Positions 27,224 to 34,926 of a stretch of DNA of 64,000 nt are shown one piece after another. The notes under the pieces are model-generated. The model was not told the DNA's origin and searched no databases. It saw only the letters and a program-made list of their open reading frames with translations. Positions within the stretch are counted from its first letter, which is position 1, and each line of letters opens with the position of its first letter. The translations under genes were made by a program, and so were the position numbers. The DNA is from Ferrimonas balearica (GTDB lineage: Bacteria > Pseudomonadota > Gammaproteobacteria > Enterobacterales > Shewanellaceae), in contig NZ_JAHVHW010000007.1 of assembly GCF_019802055.1 (NCBI RefSeq), positions 558,001-622,000 of the forward strand, written 5' to 3'.

Positions 27224-28795
27224 ATGAAGCCCAGAATGTTTGGCGCACCCCATAAAGCCCTGAGTGCAGCGATATTGCTCAGTTTGCTGGCCGCCTGCGG
27301 CAGCGATAATAACGACGCACCTGTTCCCACAAACACCCCCCCTGTTGCCAATCCGGTTGAAGCCGGTGCCACCATGGGCAGCAATACGCTGATCGATGCC
27401 CTGGCAAACGATACCGATGCGGATGGCGATGCCCTTACCTTGGAGTCCGTTACCCTTTCTGAAGGGCCGGGCACCGCCTCGATTCATAACAATCAGATCC
27501 TTTTCAAGCCCGAGGAAGTGGGCGTCACGATTCTTGAATATCGGATCTCAGACGGTAATGGCGGAGAAGCCTCCTCCACGGTGACCATCAGTGTCTCTGC
27601 TCAGGTTCTCAGCTATGTGGGTTCCGAGGCCTGCCTCTCCTGTCATACCGACAAGGAAAGCTACCTGGAGACCGGCCACAACTTCAAATTGACCAAGGTT
27701 GAGGGGGAGGAGCCGCAATACCCCTTCACTTCCATCGGTGGTTCAGTGGACTTCCTTGAGGTGGACAACACCCTGGGTAATCCCAATGGCTGGCAGGACA
27801 TCAGCTACGTCATTGGCGGCTACAAGAGCAGCGCCATGTTTATTGACCAGAACGGTTACATCATGGCGGGCAGCAAGGCCGGAACCGGGCTGGCTCCCAA
27901 AGGGGAGAACGTCAATGCCAATATGATCTGGCCCTATCATGCCGGCGATACCCCGGACAGCCACGGCTTCGACTATTGCGGCCGCTGCCACACAACCGGT
28001 TGGCGGGATACCACCACGGCGATGCACGATGAGCGCAACCCTGACCGCCAGGACGACATGCCGGGTATGGGCGGCACTTTCGCCATGACCGGCATCCAAT
28101 GTGAAGCGTGCCACGGTGCTGGTTCGGCACACATCCAGCGTCCGACCACAGACAACATCGTGAAGAATGCCGAGGCTCGCACCACGGAAGACTACCTGGC
28201 AGACGATATGGGCTTCGGCAAAGCGATTGCCTGTAGCGAATGCCACACCGTTGATGATGCGCTCAAGCGTTATCCCGAATACGTTTCTCCAAAAAACGAC
28301 ATCTTCGGTGGCGACTCTCAAGGCGGACGTATGGCGCTGAAAGAGGGTCGTCGCGATGGCCGTGGCGGTCGACATGCGGCGGATACCCTGATCGGTACTG
28401 ACCCCGATACGGGAGAGGCATTGGGGGTGAAGAAGAACTTTGCCTGCTCGACCTGTCACAACCCCCATAAGTCAGAGCACTACCAGGACCAGCCCGGCCA
28501 CGAAGGCGCGATGGTGCGCCAGTGCACCGACTGCCACAGCATGGAGTTTGCCGATGCCAGCGGCGGTGGTATGGCAGCCATGGCCCATGATCAGGCTCAG
28601 TGCATCGACTGCCATATGCCGGGTTCCTCACATATGTTTGGAATCGACATTTCCACGGCATCGGATGATGCAAGCCACTACTCGGCGGACGGTCTGTACA
28701 ACAAGCCCTGGTTACGCGCTTACGACAGCTGCCAGGGGTGTCACCAGGAGGATTACGATGCTCGTGCCGCCCGAATGGTAACAATCCACCAATAA
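27224..28795 (+). CDS. Octaheme c-type cytochrome lipoprotein with cadherin/Ig-like domain
   Basis: The 523-residue product begins with a lipoprotein signal ending LLAAC (Cys25). Residues about 38-125 form a cadherin/Ig-like repeat (NDTDADGDALTL, ILEYRISDGNGGEASSTVTI). Eight CxxCH haem sites follow: CLSCH, CGRCH, CEACH, CSECH, CSTCH, CTDCH, CIDCH and CQGCH. The segment ISYVIGGYKSSAMFIDQNGYIMAG between the first two is a recurrent motif of multihaem cytochromes related to the c554 type. It is not an MtrC/OmcA homologue. Likely it sits on the outer membrane or in the periplasm and passes electrons. Three consecutive ATGs follow AAAGGAA; the third has the best spacing. An AraC regulator follows. 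Confidence 0.88.
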   Translation: MKPRMFGAPHKALSAAILLSLLAACGSDNNDAPVPTNTPPVANPVEAGATMGSNTLIDALANDTDADGDALTLESVTLSEGPGTASIHNNQILFKPEEVGVTILEYRISDGNGGEASSTVTISVSAQVLSYVGSEACLSCHTDKESYLETGHNFKLTKVEGEEPQYPFTSIGGSVDFLEVDNTLGNPNGWQDISYVIGGYKSSAMFIDQNGYIMAGSKAGTGLAPKGENVNANMIWPYHAGDTPDSHGFDYCGRCHTTGWRDTTTAMHDERNPDRQDDMPGMGGTFAMTGIQCEACHGAGSAHIQRPTTDNIVKNAEARTTEDYLADDMGFGKAIACSECHTVDDALKRYPEYVSPKNDIFGGDSQGGRMALKEGRRDGRGGRHAADTLIGTDPDTGEALGVKKNFACSTCHNPHKSEHYQDQPGHEGAMVRQCTDCHSMEFADASGGGMAAMAHDQAQCIDCHMPGSSHMFGIDISTASDDASHYSADGLYNKPWLRAYDSCQGCHQEDYDARAARMVTIHQ

Positions 28796-28804
28796 TCTGA
28801 GAAA

Positions 28805-28833
28805 GCAGCCAGCGGCATTGTGTCGCTGGCTGC
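28805..28833 (+). terminator. Strong hairpin after octaheme gene
   Basis: Perfect 10-bp stem GCAGCCAGCG/CGCTGGCTGC with a nine-base loop directly after the stop. It lacks a T-tract, so it may stabilise the mRNA end rather than terminate alone. Confidence 0.5.
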
Positions 28834-28843
28834 TCTCGCGCTG

Positions 28844-28872
28844 TTGACACTGGCAATGGGAAACGACTTAAT
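28844..28872 (+). promoter_or_regulatory. Sigma-70 promoter of the araC-type gene
   Basis: A perfect TTGACA -35, a 17-base spacer and CTTAAT as -10 (4 of 6). Transcription would begin near 28879, which excludes the upstream GTG at 28873 as start codon and supports GTG 28900. Confidence 0.75.
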
Positions 28873-28899
28873 GTGCCGGGCACTTCAGCAGGAGGTTAT

Positions 28900-29781
28900 G
28901 TGGAGAGCTGCGATCCGATCCCTGAAATCCAATACCGTGCTCCCACGGTGAAAGAATCAAGTATCGAAGTACTGGATCTGGCGTTGTTCCGGTCGCGACT
29001 TGAGAAGTACCGGTTCGACCCCTACCAACCCCATAAAGTGACCTACTTCTGCTTTCTCTATATCACCGAGGGAGAAGGGGAGCACTGGATCGATTCACAA
29101 CGCTATCCCTATTCCTCCGGCAGCATCATCTTTATCCATCCCAACCAGGTACATGCTTTCGACCCGGGGGACCGGCCAAAGGGCAAGATGATCAACATCA
29201 CGCCGGAATTTTTCTCATCCAGCACCGTCAATACCCGCACCTCCTACTTTGCGCTGCTGCACCAGAGTCTCTCTGTCTCCCCGGTTTTGCCTCTTCCTGA
29301 TGAACTGAATGAGAGCTGTCGGGTGTTGTTGAGTGAGGTGAAAAAAGCACAAAGAGAAGAGGGCAATGATGATGTATTGGCACAACTCTTGTTCTTTGCT
29401 TTGGTGCTTAAGTTAGCTCGTCGATGTGGCAGCCACAATCATGGTTTGAGTAAGCGTCAGATGGCGCGCTTCGAGCAGTTTCTGACTCTGGTGGAAACGC
29501 ACTACTGCACCACTAGAGAGGTGAGCCAGTACGCTCAATGGATGCACACCAACTACAAATCCCTCAATCAACTGTGCAAACGCTGCAGTGGCAAGACGGC
29601 CAAACAGTTGATCGATTTCAGGATAGTTGAGGAGACAAAACGCAAGCTGCTGATCGAGGGCCTCTCGGTTCAACAGGCCGCGTTTGAACTGGGCTTTGAT
29701 GACACCAACTACTTCAATAAGTACTTCAAGCGACTGACCGACCTCACCCCGTCTGCTTTTAAGCGCCAGTGTGAGGGGTAG
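28900..29781 (+). CDS. AraC-family transcriptional regulator
   Basis: A 293-residue regulator: N-terminal cupin-like AraC sensing domain (ITEGEGEHWIDSQRYPYSSGSIIFIHPNQVHAF) and a C-terminal double helix-turn-helix (LSVQQAAFELGFDDTNYFNKYFKRLTDLTPSAFKRQ). GTG at 28900 follows AGGAGG by four bases and lies downstream of a good promoter. It is transcribed in the same direction as the octaheme gene and may regulate it, but that is inference from position. Ligand unknown. Confidence 0.9.
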   Translation: MESCDPIPEIQYRAPTVKESSIEVLDLALFRSRLEKYRFDPYQPHKVTYFCFLYITEGEGEHWIDSQRYPYSSGSIIFIHPNQVHAFDPGDRPKGKMINITPEFFSSSTVNTRTSYFALLHQSLSVSPVLPLPDELNESCRVLLSEVKKAQREEGNDDVLAQLLFFALVLKLARRCGSHNHGLSKRQMARFEQFLTLVETHYCTTREVSQYAQWMHTNYKSLNQLCKRCSGKTAKQLIDFRIVEETKRKLLIEGLSVQQAAFELGFDDTNYFNKYFKRLTDLTPSAFKRQCEG

Positions 29782-29949
29782 TCAGGCGCGTGGCCCCGGT
29801 GATTGCTGGGAGTTTCAGAGCTGGGGCTTTAATGGCCAGAGCATGGTGCCAACGCGGGAGGCCAACAATGGCCCCTGCCGGGGCATTGCTGGCGGTATCG
29901 ACCCGATGCCCACCTTTGTTCGCGACGTGATTATGCCTTCCGCCGACTA
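29782..29949 (+). pseudogene. Possible 3' remnant of a lost gene
   Basis: An open frame without a start (crossing the end of the araC gene in another frame) encodes about 56 residues of well-formed protein: GPGDCWEFQSWGFNGQSM, then NNGPCRGIAGGIDP, PTFVRDVIMPSAD, and ends in tandem stops TAATAG. Composition is like a folded, secreted domain and unlike random translation. I do not recognise the family. It sits at the left border of the repeat array, so it may be the tail of a gene lost when the array formed. Confidence 0.35.
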
Positions 29950-30043
29950 ATAGGGGCGAGGGTGGACCAGAGTGGCTGAATCTCCTTGACGGGAAGCAGC
30001 CACCGCCAGGCCCACTCTGCCATTCACCATAACTCCCCTCCAG

Positions 30044-30150
30044 CCTTGCATACCGCCCCATATGGGCGTACTCTGCGGCGTTTTTTCACGCTCCATTTTT
30101 CCCGGACGGTACAACGCTGTGATCTCCACCGCCAACATCACCATGCAATT
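30044..30150 (+). repeat. ybiT-leader repeat, copy 1
   Basis: A 107-base segment nearly identical to 33147-33253, which is the promoter, leader, GTG start and first 11 codons of ybiT. It begins CCTTGCATACCGCCCCATAT, and after ATGCAATT it departs from ybiT into TCAAAAAAGAGAC. Inside is TTGCAT-17 bases-TACTCT, a weak promoter. The truncated frame runs to a stop at about 30257. Confidence 0.9.
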
Positions 30151-30220
30151 TCAAAAAAGAGACAACGGAATGTCTTGGTTGACGGTGTTGCGGCGAAGGA
30201 GGGGAGGGCGTGTCATTGAT

Positions 30221-30281
30221 GCCAGATTTCTAAGCGGGAATCCGAGTGGGTGCTTTTAGGTCGGTTCTACTGGTGCTGGAC
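30221..30281 (+). repeat. Degenerate copy of structured repeat
   Basis: The ends (TTGATGCCAG and TCGGTTCTACTGGTGCTGGA) match the structured element at 32463-32550, while the middle is shorter and no longer folds well. Confidence 0.6.
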
Positions 30282-30357
30282 ATGAGATATGTTAAAAAAG
30301 AGGCGTTTAAATATCTCGGGTGTAAATTCACATCAGATTTTAAGCTAAAGACATCAT

Positions 30358-30816
30358 CTACTGTGAGATCTTAACACAACCTAGCTCATCATTTATTCTA
30401 TGAAAAATTTTATCATTGGAATAAAACTCATCAAAATTGAACGACGTATTAAACCTATTCCCCAATATACTTTCATGATATTCATTGATTGAATAGCTGT
30501 CTATATCCCTAGTTGTCAAATTCATAACCAAAATCTCTAGAGAGTTATCATAGTGAGTAAACACAACCCTATCTTCGCCACATTCATAAGTATTAGATTT
30601 AACTCTAAGAAAAATCGCTACTTCGCTCTCAACGTGAAGGTCAATTACATGTGCCTTAACGACTAAGTCTCCCGTTATCTCATCTACAATATACTGATGA
30701 TCTGTGTTAGCCCCTTTCATAACTACACCAGTATTCCTCAGTTTAAAATTGCTCAAATTACCAACGTAAATTGATATTGTCATGATGACCACTAGCAGCG
30801 CAATGAACTTAGTCAA
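30358..30816 (-). CDS. Small AT-rich gene, exported or membrane-anchored protein (array gene 1)
   Basis: A 152-residue product of unknown function. Residues 1-20 form a hydrophobic segment (signal anchor or signal peptide, IALLVVIMTISIYVG), followed by a soluble domain with no recognised motif. The start is TTG at 30816 with GGAG seven bases upstream. Codon use and base composition are strongly AT-rich compared with all genes outside the array, indicating horizontal origin. It is opposite in strand to ybiT and enclosed by copies 1 and 2 of the ybiT-leader repeat. Confidence 0.65.
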   Translation of the reverse strand: MTKFIALLVVIMTISIYVGNLSNFKLRNTGVVMKGANTDHQYIVDEITGDLVVKAHVIDLHVESEVAIFLRVKSNTYECGEDRVVFTHYDNSLEILVMNLTTRDIDSYSINEYHESILGNRFNTSFNFDEFYSNDKIFHRINDELGCVKISQ

Positions 30817-30881
30817 GGCTAATCTCCATAAATGGGGTTAGTTATGTTAGTGTTCCCTCGAAAATTAATCCCACCTTACCC

Positions 30882-31235
30882 TGGACACCCACCTTACCCC
30901 ACCCGGTGGGCGGATTTCATCCTTAGCCACCCATCCGCATGCTTTGCCCTGTGCCGTGCGTTGCGACAGCCTGACAATGCTGCTAACTGGACACCCACCT
31001 TACCCCACCCGGTCAGCGGATTTCATCTTTAGCCACACATCCGCACGCCTTGGTTTGCGCCGTGCGTTGCGACAGCCTAACGGACACCTCTGTTAAACCG
31101 CCCCCATCCTTGCATACCGCCCCATATGGGCGTACTCTGCGGCGTTTTTTCACACTCCATTTTTCCCGGACGGTACAACGCTGTGATCTCCACCGCAACA
31201 TCACCATGCAGTTTCAAAAAAGAGACATGGAGATG
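30882..31235 (+). repeat. Composite array repeat, copy 2 (tandem block a, ybiT leader, tail)
   Basis: Block a (TGGACACCCACCTTACCCCA...) occurs twice in tandem, at 30882 and 30985. The ybiT-leader block follows at 31108-31213 with a one-base deletion (CACCGCAACA), then the tail TCAAAAAAGAGACATGGAG shared with copies 1 and 3. Because of the deletion the vestigial ybiT frame is shifted after the fifth codon. Nothing else is supported between here and 31500. Confidence 0.88.
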
Positions 31236-31500
31236 TACTGGGGGAGGTGCTTTTGAAAGTGAAAAGTCATTCGTGCCTCTCAGTGTAGGGGCACTCATTG
31301 CGCAAAAACTTCGACGCACATAGCGGCTGACGATTCGGTATTATCTGGTGTCCTGCAAGCTGAGTTGATTACGGGAGAGGTGGGGTATAGGACACTCCTA
31401 GGTTGAAGTTGAATTCTGTCCATCAACCTATTTGCGTCCTAACCTTCGATGGCATAACTTCGAGTTGAGTTAGCTTGAAATATGATGCCCCATTAGTGTC
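31236..31500. other. Array spacer without supported gene
   Basis: About 265 bases between copy 2 and array gene 2. A short frame continues from the repeat to 31323 but lacks protein character. I see no full structured element here. Confidence 0.5.
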
Positions 31501-32046
31501 TTAGTTTTCCTCACCAGACCCTATTGCTGGGAGGGAGCAGATAGAACTCATATGTTTCATTTTTTTTACTATTTCTTCTGCGTCATTCACATTGCACATT
31601 ACAAAGCTATTTACATCGAATATGAATTTGAAGTTAAAATTCTCAATTAGATATTTATAGGGGTTGACAATTCTTATGTCGGAGGTTTTACCTCTGCTAA
31701 TAACCTTTAGGCTATGCGGGTCGTACTTTATCCTTTGTACTTCCTTCCCAACTTTATCAAAAAATATAACCATCCCGCCTTTAATTTCATACTTTCCGAC
31801 GCTGTTTATGTACTTAGCCAATTTTATGGATGGAAGTACAAACATAAAATAAAATATGAGCAAGGGGAGCGCCCCGAAAAAAATGAATGTTTTTGCGTCC
31901 CCTAGAATAATTGACGTAAAAAACATGAATGATATCCCAATGCTCCAGAAAAACATTGCAAAACCATCTTCTTTAAGAATGTAAATCTTGGAAGTTAGCT
32001 TTTCGCACCTAACTACAAGTGAATCCAAACACTTAGAATTTTCCAC
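31501..32046 (-). CDS. Small AT-rich gene, two-helix membrane protein (array gene 2)
   Basis: A 181-residue protein of unknown function. Two adjacent hydrophobic helices (about 29-48, FFWSIGISFMFFTSIIL, and 53-72, FIFFGALPLLIFYFMFVL) are followed by a ~105-residue cytoplasmic or periplasmic domain. The layout resembles small PH-like or 'YcxB-like' membrane proteins, but I cannot assign it. The start is GTG at 32046 preceded by GGGAGTGGAG. AT-rich, on the minus strand, between repeat copies 2 and 3. Confidence 0.65.
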   Translation of the reverse strand: MENSKCLDSLVVRCEKLTSKIYILKEDGFAMFFWSIGISFMFFTSIILGDAKTFIFFGALPLLIFYFMFVLPSIKLAKYINSVGKYEIKGGMVIFFDKVGKEVQRIKYDPHSLKVISRGKTSDIRIVNPYKYLIENFNFKFIFDVNSFVMCNVNDAEEIVKKMKHMSSICSLPAIGSGEEN

Positions 32047-32076
32047 CGCTCCACTCCCAAGTATAACCGAACCCTA

Positions 32077-32329
32077 CTAACTGGACACCCACCTTACCCC
32101 ACCCGGTCAGCGGATTTCATCTTTAGCCACACATCGGCACGCCTTGCCTGTGCTGTACGTTGCGACAGCCCGACGGACACCCCTGTTAAACTGCCCCCAT
32201 CCTTGCATAGCGCCCCATATGGGCGTACTCTGCGGCGTTTTTTCACGCTCCATTTTTCCCGGACGGTACAACGCTGTGATCTCCACCGCCAACATCACCA
32301 TGCAGTTTCAAAAAAGAGACATGGAGATG
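32077..32329 (+). repeat. Composite array repeat, copy 3
   Basis: Block a at 32077-32200, ybiT-leader block at 32201-32307 (107 bases, CATAG in place of CATAC) and tail TCAAAAAAGAGACATGGAG. The tail continues with similarity to copy 1 (TTGTTGCAGCGAAGG against GTGTTGCGGCGAAGG). Confidence 0.9.
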
Positions 32330-32471
32330 CATTGGTTTGAGTTGTTGCAGCGAAGGGGGGAGGGGATCTAGCCCTTATGGAAATGGATCGAATATTACCT
32401 TGATAAAGGGTGACTCTTTGTGGATCAGTATTTGTCCCATAGGAAGCAGTACCAAGCCGATTCCGTTGATG

Positions 32472-32548
32472 CCAGCACCACTACCTAGCGGCACTGGCGA
32501 GTGCCGACCAGCCTGCTGGAACAGGCTGGTCGGTTCTACTGGTGCTGG
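32472..32548 (+). repeat. Structured three-way-junction repeat
   Basis: Outer arms CCAGCACCA (32472-32480) and TGGTGCTGG (32540-32548) pair perfectly. Between them are two hairpins: CGGCACT-GGCG-AGTGCCG (sharing its last G with the next arm) and GACCAGCCTG-CTGGAA-CAGGCTGGTC with a perfect 10-bp stem. As DNA or RNA it folds into a three-way junction. Its ends recur at 30221-30281. Confidence 0.75.
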
Positions 32549-32557
32549 ACAATATCA

Positions 32558-32971
32558 TCAATCTGAACTGCATCCTAGCGTGGTGACTAAATCAGAGTTG
32601 ATGTGATAACTAATCATCCTCTTAGGTTCATAAAGCAGTTCCATTTCACCAAAAATATCCGTTACATGACCAAATCGAGCAACTAGAACAGCATAAGCGT
32701 TCATACAAGGCTTATACTGCTCTACTTCGTTCCGATGTAAAAGCACGAGTTTTTTATGAGCACGAAAATCGACTAGGGCTGCATCCTTTGTTGGATACAC
32801 ATAAGTCTTTCCATCTTGGAACAGGAAGTAGCCCTCAATAGCTATCACTTTATCCATGTACCTCTCTGGAAAGTTATGAAGCTCAATAACTGAAACCTCA
32901 TCAAAAACCTCTTCTGACAAGCAAGAGAATGTGAACAGAATTGAGCAGAAAAAAGTAATCAGCTTTACCAT
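32558..32971 (-). CDS. Small AT-rich gene, exported OB-fold-like protein (array gene 3)
   Basis: A 137-residue protein with a signal peptide (residues 1-18, FFCSILFTFSC; a possible but non-canonical lipobox). The mature part has VSVIELHNFPERYMDKVIAIEGYF followed by TYVYPTKDAAL, a pattern I associate with small bacterial OB-fold-like exported proteins ('nPEkydGk-v-v-Gy'); this is an impression, not a search result. AAGGATGGG precedes the ATG. AT-rich, minus strand, between repeat copies 3 and 4. Function unknown. Confidence 0.68.
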   Translation of the reverse strand: MVKLITFFCSILFTFSCLSEEVFDEVSVIELHNFPERYMDKVIAIEGYFLFQDGKTYVYPTKDAALVDFRAHKKLVLLHRNEVEQYKPCMNAYAVLVARFGHVTDIFGEMELLYEPKRMISYHINSDLVTTLGCSSD

Positions 32972-33034
32972 GAACCCATCCTTGTAACTGTGTAATCACC
33001 ACCAGAAGGCGTTATTTTATATATTGAACTGGTG

Positions 33035-33253
33035 CTAACTGGACACCCACCTTACCCCACCCGGTCGGTGGATTTCATCCTTAGCCACACATCCGTATGC
33101 CCCGGCCTGTCCCGCACGCTGGACACCTCTGTCAAACCGCCTCCATCCTTGCATACCGCCCCATATGGGCGTACTCTGCGGCGTTTTTTCACACTCCATT
33201 TTTACCGGACGGTACAACGCTGTGATCTCCACCGCCAACATCACCATGCAGTT
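33035..33253 (+). repeat. Composite array repeat, copy 4 (joined to intact ybiT)
   Basis: Block a at 33035-33146 and the ybiT-leader block at 33147-33253. Here the block continues into the real ybiT coding sequence at codon 11-12 instead of the CAAAAAAGAGAC tail. TTGCAT (33149)-17 bases-TACTCT (33172) would be the working promoter. CCCATATGGG in the spacer is a perfect palindrome. Confidence 0.9.
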
Positions 33254-34817
33254 CGGCGCTAAGCCGCTGTTTGAAAACATCTCTGTCAAGTTTGGCGGGG
33301 GCAACCGCTATGGCCTTATCGGTGCCAACGGTTGTGGTAAGTCCACCTTTATGAAGATCCTCTCCGGTGAGCTGGAGCCGTCTGCGGGTAACGTGTCGAA
33401 AGATCCGAACGAGCGCATGGCCAAGCTGGGCCAGGACCAGTGGGCGTTCGAGGAATACACCGTTATCGACACCGTGATCATGGGCCACAAAGAGTTGTGG
33501 GAAGTGAAAGCGGAGCGTGACCGCATCTACAGCCTGCCGGAGATGTCCGAAGAGGAAGGGATGCAGGTGGCGGACCTGGAGGTGCAGTTTGCCGAGATGG
33601 ATGGCTACAGTGCCGAAGCCCGCGCGGGCGAGCTGCTGCTGGGCCTGGGCATTCCGGAAGATCTGCACTTCGGTCTGATGAGCGCGGTAGCGCCGGGTTT
33701 GAAGGTACGGGTTCTGCTGGCCCAGGTACTGTTTGCTGATCCGGACATCATGCTGCTCGACGAACCCACCAACAACCTCGATATCCACACCATTCACTGG
33801 CTGGAAGAGGTGCTGCAGGCGCGTCAGTGCACCATGATCATCATCTCGCACGACCGTCACTTCCTGAACTCCGTGTGCACCCACATGGCGGACATCGATT
33901 ACGGTGACCTGCGTTTGTACCACGGCAACTATGACGAATATATGTTTGCCGCTGAGCAGGCTCGCGAGCGTCTGCTGTCTGATAACGCCAAGAAGAAAGC
34001 GCAGATTGCTGAACTGCAGAACTTCGTCAGCCGCTTCTCTGCTAACGCGTCCAAGGCCCGTCAGGCCACCAGCCGTCAGAAGCAGATCGATAAGATCCAG
34101 CTGGAAGAGGTGAAGGCCTCCAGCCGTCAGTCTCCCTTTATCCGCTTTGAGCAGGAGAAGAAGCTGTTCCGTCAGGCACTGGAAGTCACCGGTCTGTCCC
34201 AGGGCTACGACAGCGGTCTGCTGTTTGAAGGCTTGGATCTGAAAGTGGATGTGGGCGAGCGCATCGCCATCATCGGCGAGAACGGCGTGGGTAAATCCAC
34301 CCTGCTGAACACTCTGGTGGGATCAATGGCGCCGAAGGCGGGTGAGATCAAATGGTCCGAGAACGCCAATATCGGTTACTACGCTCAGGACCATGCCCAC
34401 GAGTTTGAGCAGGAGATCAACCTGTTTGACTGGATGGCACAGTGGAGCAGCGACGGCGCAGACGAAACCGTAGTACGCAGCTTCCTGGGTCGTATGCTGT
34501 TCTCCCAGAACGAGATCAAGAAATCCGCTAAGGTGATCTCCGGTGGTGAGCAGGGTCGCATGCTGTTTGGCAAGCTGATGATGCAGAAGCCCAACATCCT
34601 GGTGATGGACGAGCCGACCAACCACATGGATATGGAGTCCATTGAGGCGCTCAACCTGGCGCTGGAGAACTACGCTGGCACCCTGCTGTTCGTGTCTCAC
34701 GACCGTCAGTTTGTGTCCTCCGTGGCGACCCGCATCATTGAGCTGAAGCCGGACGGCATCACCGACTTCCAGGGTACCTACGAAGAGTATCTGGCCAGTC
34801 AGGGCATCGAAGGTTAA
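33222..34817 (+). CDS. ybiT: ABC-F family ATPase YbiT
   Basis: A 531-residue ABC-F translation-factor-type ATPase, matching E. coli YbiT (530). Two ATPase domains: Walker [10 protein letters not shown] at 34-42 with [10 protein letters not shown], and GENGVGKST near 352-360 with [11 protein letters not shown] and [10 protein letters not shown]. The linker contains [28 protein letters not shown] at 33222 aligns with the E. coli start ([12 protein letters not shown] against LVSSNVTMQFG); an upstream ATG in frame at 33165 would sit just upstream of the putative -10 and is unlikely. Its promoter and first 11 codons are duplicated three times upstream. Confidence 0.95.
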   Translation: MISTANITMQFGAKPLFENISVKFGGGNRYGLIGANGCGKSTFMKILSGELEPSAGNVSKDPNERMAKLGQDQWAFEEYTVIDTVIMGHKELWEVKAERDRIYSLPEMSEEEGMQVADLEVQFAEMDGYSAEARAGELLLGLGIPEDLHFGLMSAVAPGLKVRVLLAQVLFADPDIMLLDEPTNNLDIHTIHWLEEVLQARQCTMIIISHDRHFLNSVCTHMADIDYGDLRLYHGNYDEYMFAAEQARERLLSDNAKKKAQIAELQNFVSRFSANASKARQATSRQKQIDKIQLEEVKASSRQSPFIRFEQEKKLFRQALEVTGLSQGYDSGLLFEGLDLKVDVGERIAIIGENGVGKSTLLNTLVGSMAPKAGEIKWSENANIGYYAQDHAHEFEQEINLFDWMAQWSSDGADETVVRSFLGRMLFSQNEIKKSAKVISGGEQGRMLFGKLMMQKPNILVMDEPTNHMDMESIEALNLALENYAGTLLFVSHDRQFVSSVATRIIELKPDGITDFQGTYEEYLASQGIEG

Positions 34818-34819
34818 TC

Positions 34820-34844
34820 GTGTAGCGTGGGCTTATCGCCCACG
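34820..34844. repeat. Dispersed palindromic element, copy 2
   Basis: GTAGCGTGGGC-TTATC-GCCCACG just after the ybiT stop; matches 17361-17384 and 50729-50753. Confidence 0.7.
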
Positions 34845-34881
34845 TTATGAAGACACCTCCCCGACTCTGCGGGGCGCCATA

Positions 34882-34910
34882 AAAAAAGCCGGCATCATGC
34901 CGGCTTTTTT
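34882..34910. terminator. Bidirectional terminator between ybiT and yqhA
   Basis: GCCGGCA-TCA-TGCCGGC flanked by A6 and T6, giving a 13-bp stem usable on both strands. Confidence 0.93.
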
Positions 34911-34926
34911 GATCCCCTAAGGACGA

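Noticed and set aside
31075-31098. Integron attC core (GCCTAAC ... GTTAAAC) in array copy 2
   Set aside because: The two boxes are only about 17 bases apart, are not conserved in copies 3 and 4, and no integrase is present. A general resemblance to cassette arrays is kept as a finding, but not an integron call.
30044-33253. CRISPR array
   Set aside because: Repeats are over 100 bases and spacers are about a kilobase with genes; no cas genes.
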